DNA of 64,000 nucleotides from assembly GCA_032191485.1 (NCBI GenBank), contig JAVDOI010000010.1, positions 24,498,555-24,562,554 on the forward strand, in the 5' to 3' direction. The notes beneath the pieces are model-generated. The model ran no database searches. It was not told the DNA's origin and saw only the letters and a list, made by a program, of their open reading frames with translations. Origin of the DNA: Leptoclinus maculatus (lineage: Eukaryota; Chordata; Actinopteri; Perciformes; Stichaeidae). Shown piece by piece: positions 62,075-64,000 of the stretch (positions are counted from its first letter, which is position 1; every line of letters begins with the position of its first letter). Both the position numbers and the translations under genes were made by a program.

Positions 62075-62109
62075 ATGTGTGTGTGTGTGCGTGTGCGTGT
62101 GTGCGTGTG

Positions 62110-62150
<41 letters not shown>

Positions 62151-62300
62151 GCGTTTAGCCGTGTGGGTGTGTGTTTGTATGTGAACACAACTGACAAGGC
62201 TTTTATCATAATTAGCAGTCTACATGCTGTCCTTTTGAATTATGCAGACCCTATTCATCTGTTTCTACAACACACACACACACACACACACACACAAATG
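62075..62300. repeat. (TG)n and (CA)n microsatellites
   Basis: A TG/CGTG tract at 62075-62152 and a (CA)n tract at 62270-62296, about 120 bp apart. Confidence 0.93.
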
Positions 62301-62809
62301 TGCTGCAAACCTTTGATGGCATAATTCAAAAAGACTCTCCGTTCTTTAACTGCCTGGTTCTATAGTTATGTACACTGATGCTGAAAGCATTAAAAACGAG
62401 TTAGTGTTCAGGGAGAAGTCTATTCAGTGACAAATAGAGGTGATGTCTTTGTGTTTCAGGTGTATCCGAGTGGCCTGCTCCGTGTTTGTGCCCTTTTCTG
62501 TACGACTGGACAGAAGCGTTCTCTGATTGGTGTTCTTGAGTTTGCTCTGAGTCTGTGCAGTCTGTCATCTTCCAGGTCTCCATGATGAGAGGAGATGGTG
62601 TAGCTCAGGTGCCATTTGTCTGGTGACACCTGAAGTCGCTCAACGTCCTTCCGGATCCATTCATCATATACATTTACAATCTATCTTAAATGTTGTCACA
62701 CTGAATGTCAATATTGTATATTATAATTTAAGTCTATTCTGTTTATTGCATGTTTGTCCGTCCACTGAGAGAGATTATTCTTTTGGGGTTGTCCGTCCAT
62801 AATTACCAT

Positions 62810-63015
62810 TCTTGTGAACCCGATTTCTCAGGAAAACTTTGAGGGAATTTCACTCTATCATGAACGGATTCGATTTTGGAGGTCAAAGGTTATTGCGACA
62901 TCACAAAACACGTTTTTGGCCAGAACTCAAGAATTCATATGCTAAATACGACAATTTCCACAAATGTCTCATAGGATTAAATTGTGAAGGGATGACATTT
63001 TGGACAGACGGATGG
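62810..63015 (+). repeat. Interspersed fish repeat (ACACGTTTTTGGCC type)
   Basis: ACAAAACACGTTTTTGGCCA, GAACTCAAGAATTCATATGC and GGGATGACATTTTGGACAGA match a high-copy non-coding repeat I recall from fish. No coding content. Confidence 0.45.
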
Positions 63016-64000
63016 ATGTAAACTGGTGTACAACCAGGGGGGGTTCTCCCTTGTATGAATTGACAGAGGGTGGTGTATGCTGTACAGATAGTAAAGCCTC
63101 ATAAGACAAACTTGATCTTTTTCTCTACTAATATTGTCTAAAAGTAAGTACAAATTTAAAAAGTGATTATTCTGCAATAAAACTTCAATAAAGCAGAAAA
63201 CACTGAATGTTTCCAGTTTCACAGTGTTTTTACTAACACAGATAATGTAAATGGGCACAGATTCAGCTGAGTGCACTGCCACAAATGTTCATGTGGGCTG
63301 TTTCAACATGGCTTGCGTATGGCTGGAAGTTTTCCATTGAGCCTGAATTACTGGATTAAAAAGCCTCCCTAGAAGTTATGGAAACTCAATCTGGGAGATT
63401 TCTTGTATGTATTTGTTTTCTTCAATCCGAGGGGCAGTCTATGACGAACACACCGAGTTCGGTTGTAGATTCAGGTGAGTTAAGCCACACCCACAGATTT
63501 TCAAACTCTGGAGTACAATCTGTTGAGTGCCTTTAAATCCATGCTGATTTGGAAACGGGACAAAAGCAGAATGAGATGCAACGGAAGAAGAGGAGTCGAG
63601 CAGCAGAGCAGGAGAGAAAAGAAGGAGTGGATTCATCAGAGTCCCCGATGTGGTGCAGAAAACAAGCAGACAGATGGCCTGATTGAGTTTGGGCTTTGAG
63701 TGTCTCACCTGGGCATACTAATCCCCCCGGCCTGATCAGGAGAGAAAGGCAGCGTGAATAAGAAACAAAGGAGGAAGAGAAAGCATTCCGCTACAGATGT
63801 TCACTTGTCCAATTAAGAACTAGTAGTACTGCTCTACTGACAAACTTCTATGTCATTTGTTTTGTTTCGGGCCACTTGGGCAACAAGCTGTGAAGCCAAC
63901 ACTGATTTATTATCACCTTTCATGGAATTGAAATGAATGCATTGTGATTTTGAGTTGGGTTGGTGAACTTTAGAATGAGCTGTGTTATGAGCAGGGTTGA

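Larger units (their letters stand above)
48500..64000 (-). other. CADPS: CADPS first intron (partial, more than 15.5 kb)
   Basis: Extends past the window toward the first coding exon. Stretches 50450-51195, 54045-56600, 56770-59340, 59500-60640, 60870-62060 and 63020-64000 appear to be unremarkable intron with no recognisable gene. A (TATA)n run lies at 48940-48975 and another near 54705. Confidence 0.8.

Overview
This is a vertebrate, almost certainly teleost fish, nuclear genomic window. It lies entirely inside one long protein-coding gene transcribed on the minus strand, CADPS (CAPS1, calcium-dependent activator protein for secretion). Only about 765 of the 64,000 bases are recognisable host coding sequence, in four in-frame, phase-0 exons: 48499-48386 (38 codons), 42838-42506 (111), 3297-3217 (27) and 1801-1565 (79). 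All have GT/AG junctions. Together they encode a continuous stretch of the CAPS N-terminal region and stop at the edge of the C2 domain. The first coding exon lies beyond base 64000; the exons for C2, PH, the MUN/MHD-like domain and the C-terminus lie left of base 1. The paralogue is CADPS rather than CADPS2, judging from residues that differ between the two.

Region by region. 1-1564: start of the intron that leads to the C2-domain exons. 1565-1801, 3217-3297: exons. 3298-42505: a 39.2-kb intron built largely of mobile elements and tandem repeats. It holds a minisatellite abutting the exon acceptor, a Harbinger element (5443-7953), a 740-bp CA tract, a hAT element swollen by two satellites (11825-15500), a deleted hAT transposase copy (17563-18887), LINE copies of two types (20.3-21.8 kb, 22.0-22.3 kb, 34.9-35.65 kb), a heptamer minisatellite (25.8-26.3 kb), a hAT MITE inserted in a tetranucleotide microsatellite (27.4-29.1 kb), a TA-flanked MITE (33.5-34.4 kb), and two hAT elements with perfect 8-bp target duplications (38465-39805, 41472-42389). 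42506-42838: exon. 42839-48385: 5.5-kb intron with a retroelement relic and 72-77-bp tandem repeats. 48386-48499: exon. 48500-64000: partial first intron with a degraded hAT transposase carrying coding-region minisatellites (49.35-50.4 kb), a second Harbinger copy (51199-54039) inverted relative to the first, and a tRNA-derived SINE (about 60.65 kb).

The teleost assignment rests on the mix of Harbinger, many hAT families, L2/CR1-like and Rex3/RTE-like LINEs, SINE-type repeats and very long CA/GATA tracts, and on exon sequences close to but distinct from mammalian CADPS. There is no operon, CRISPR array, rRNA or free-standing tRNA gene. The most interesting points are the two near-identical Harbinger copies in opposite orientation that bracket two CADPS exons (an arrangement that could favour exon circularisation or inversion), a minisatellite occupying the branch-point region upstream of the 81-nt exon, a higher-order 20x35-bp satellite inside a hAT element, and an unusual three-residue start (His-Gly-Gly) of the 79-codon exon. 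I found no convincing new biochemical system; the window is an ordinary repeat-rich intron landscape with some unusual architecture.
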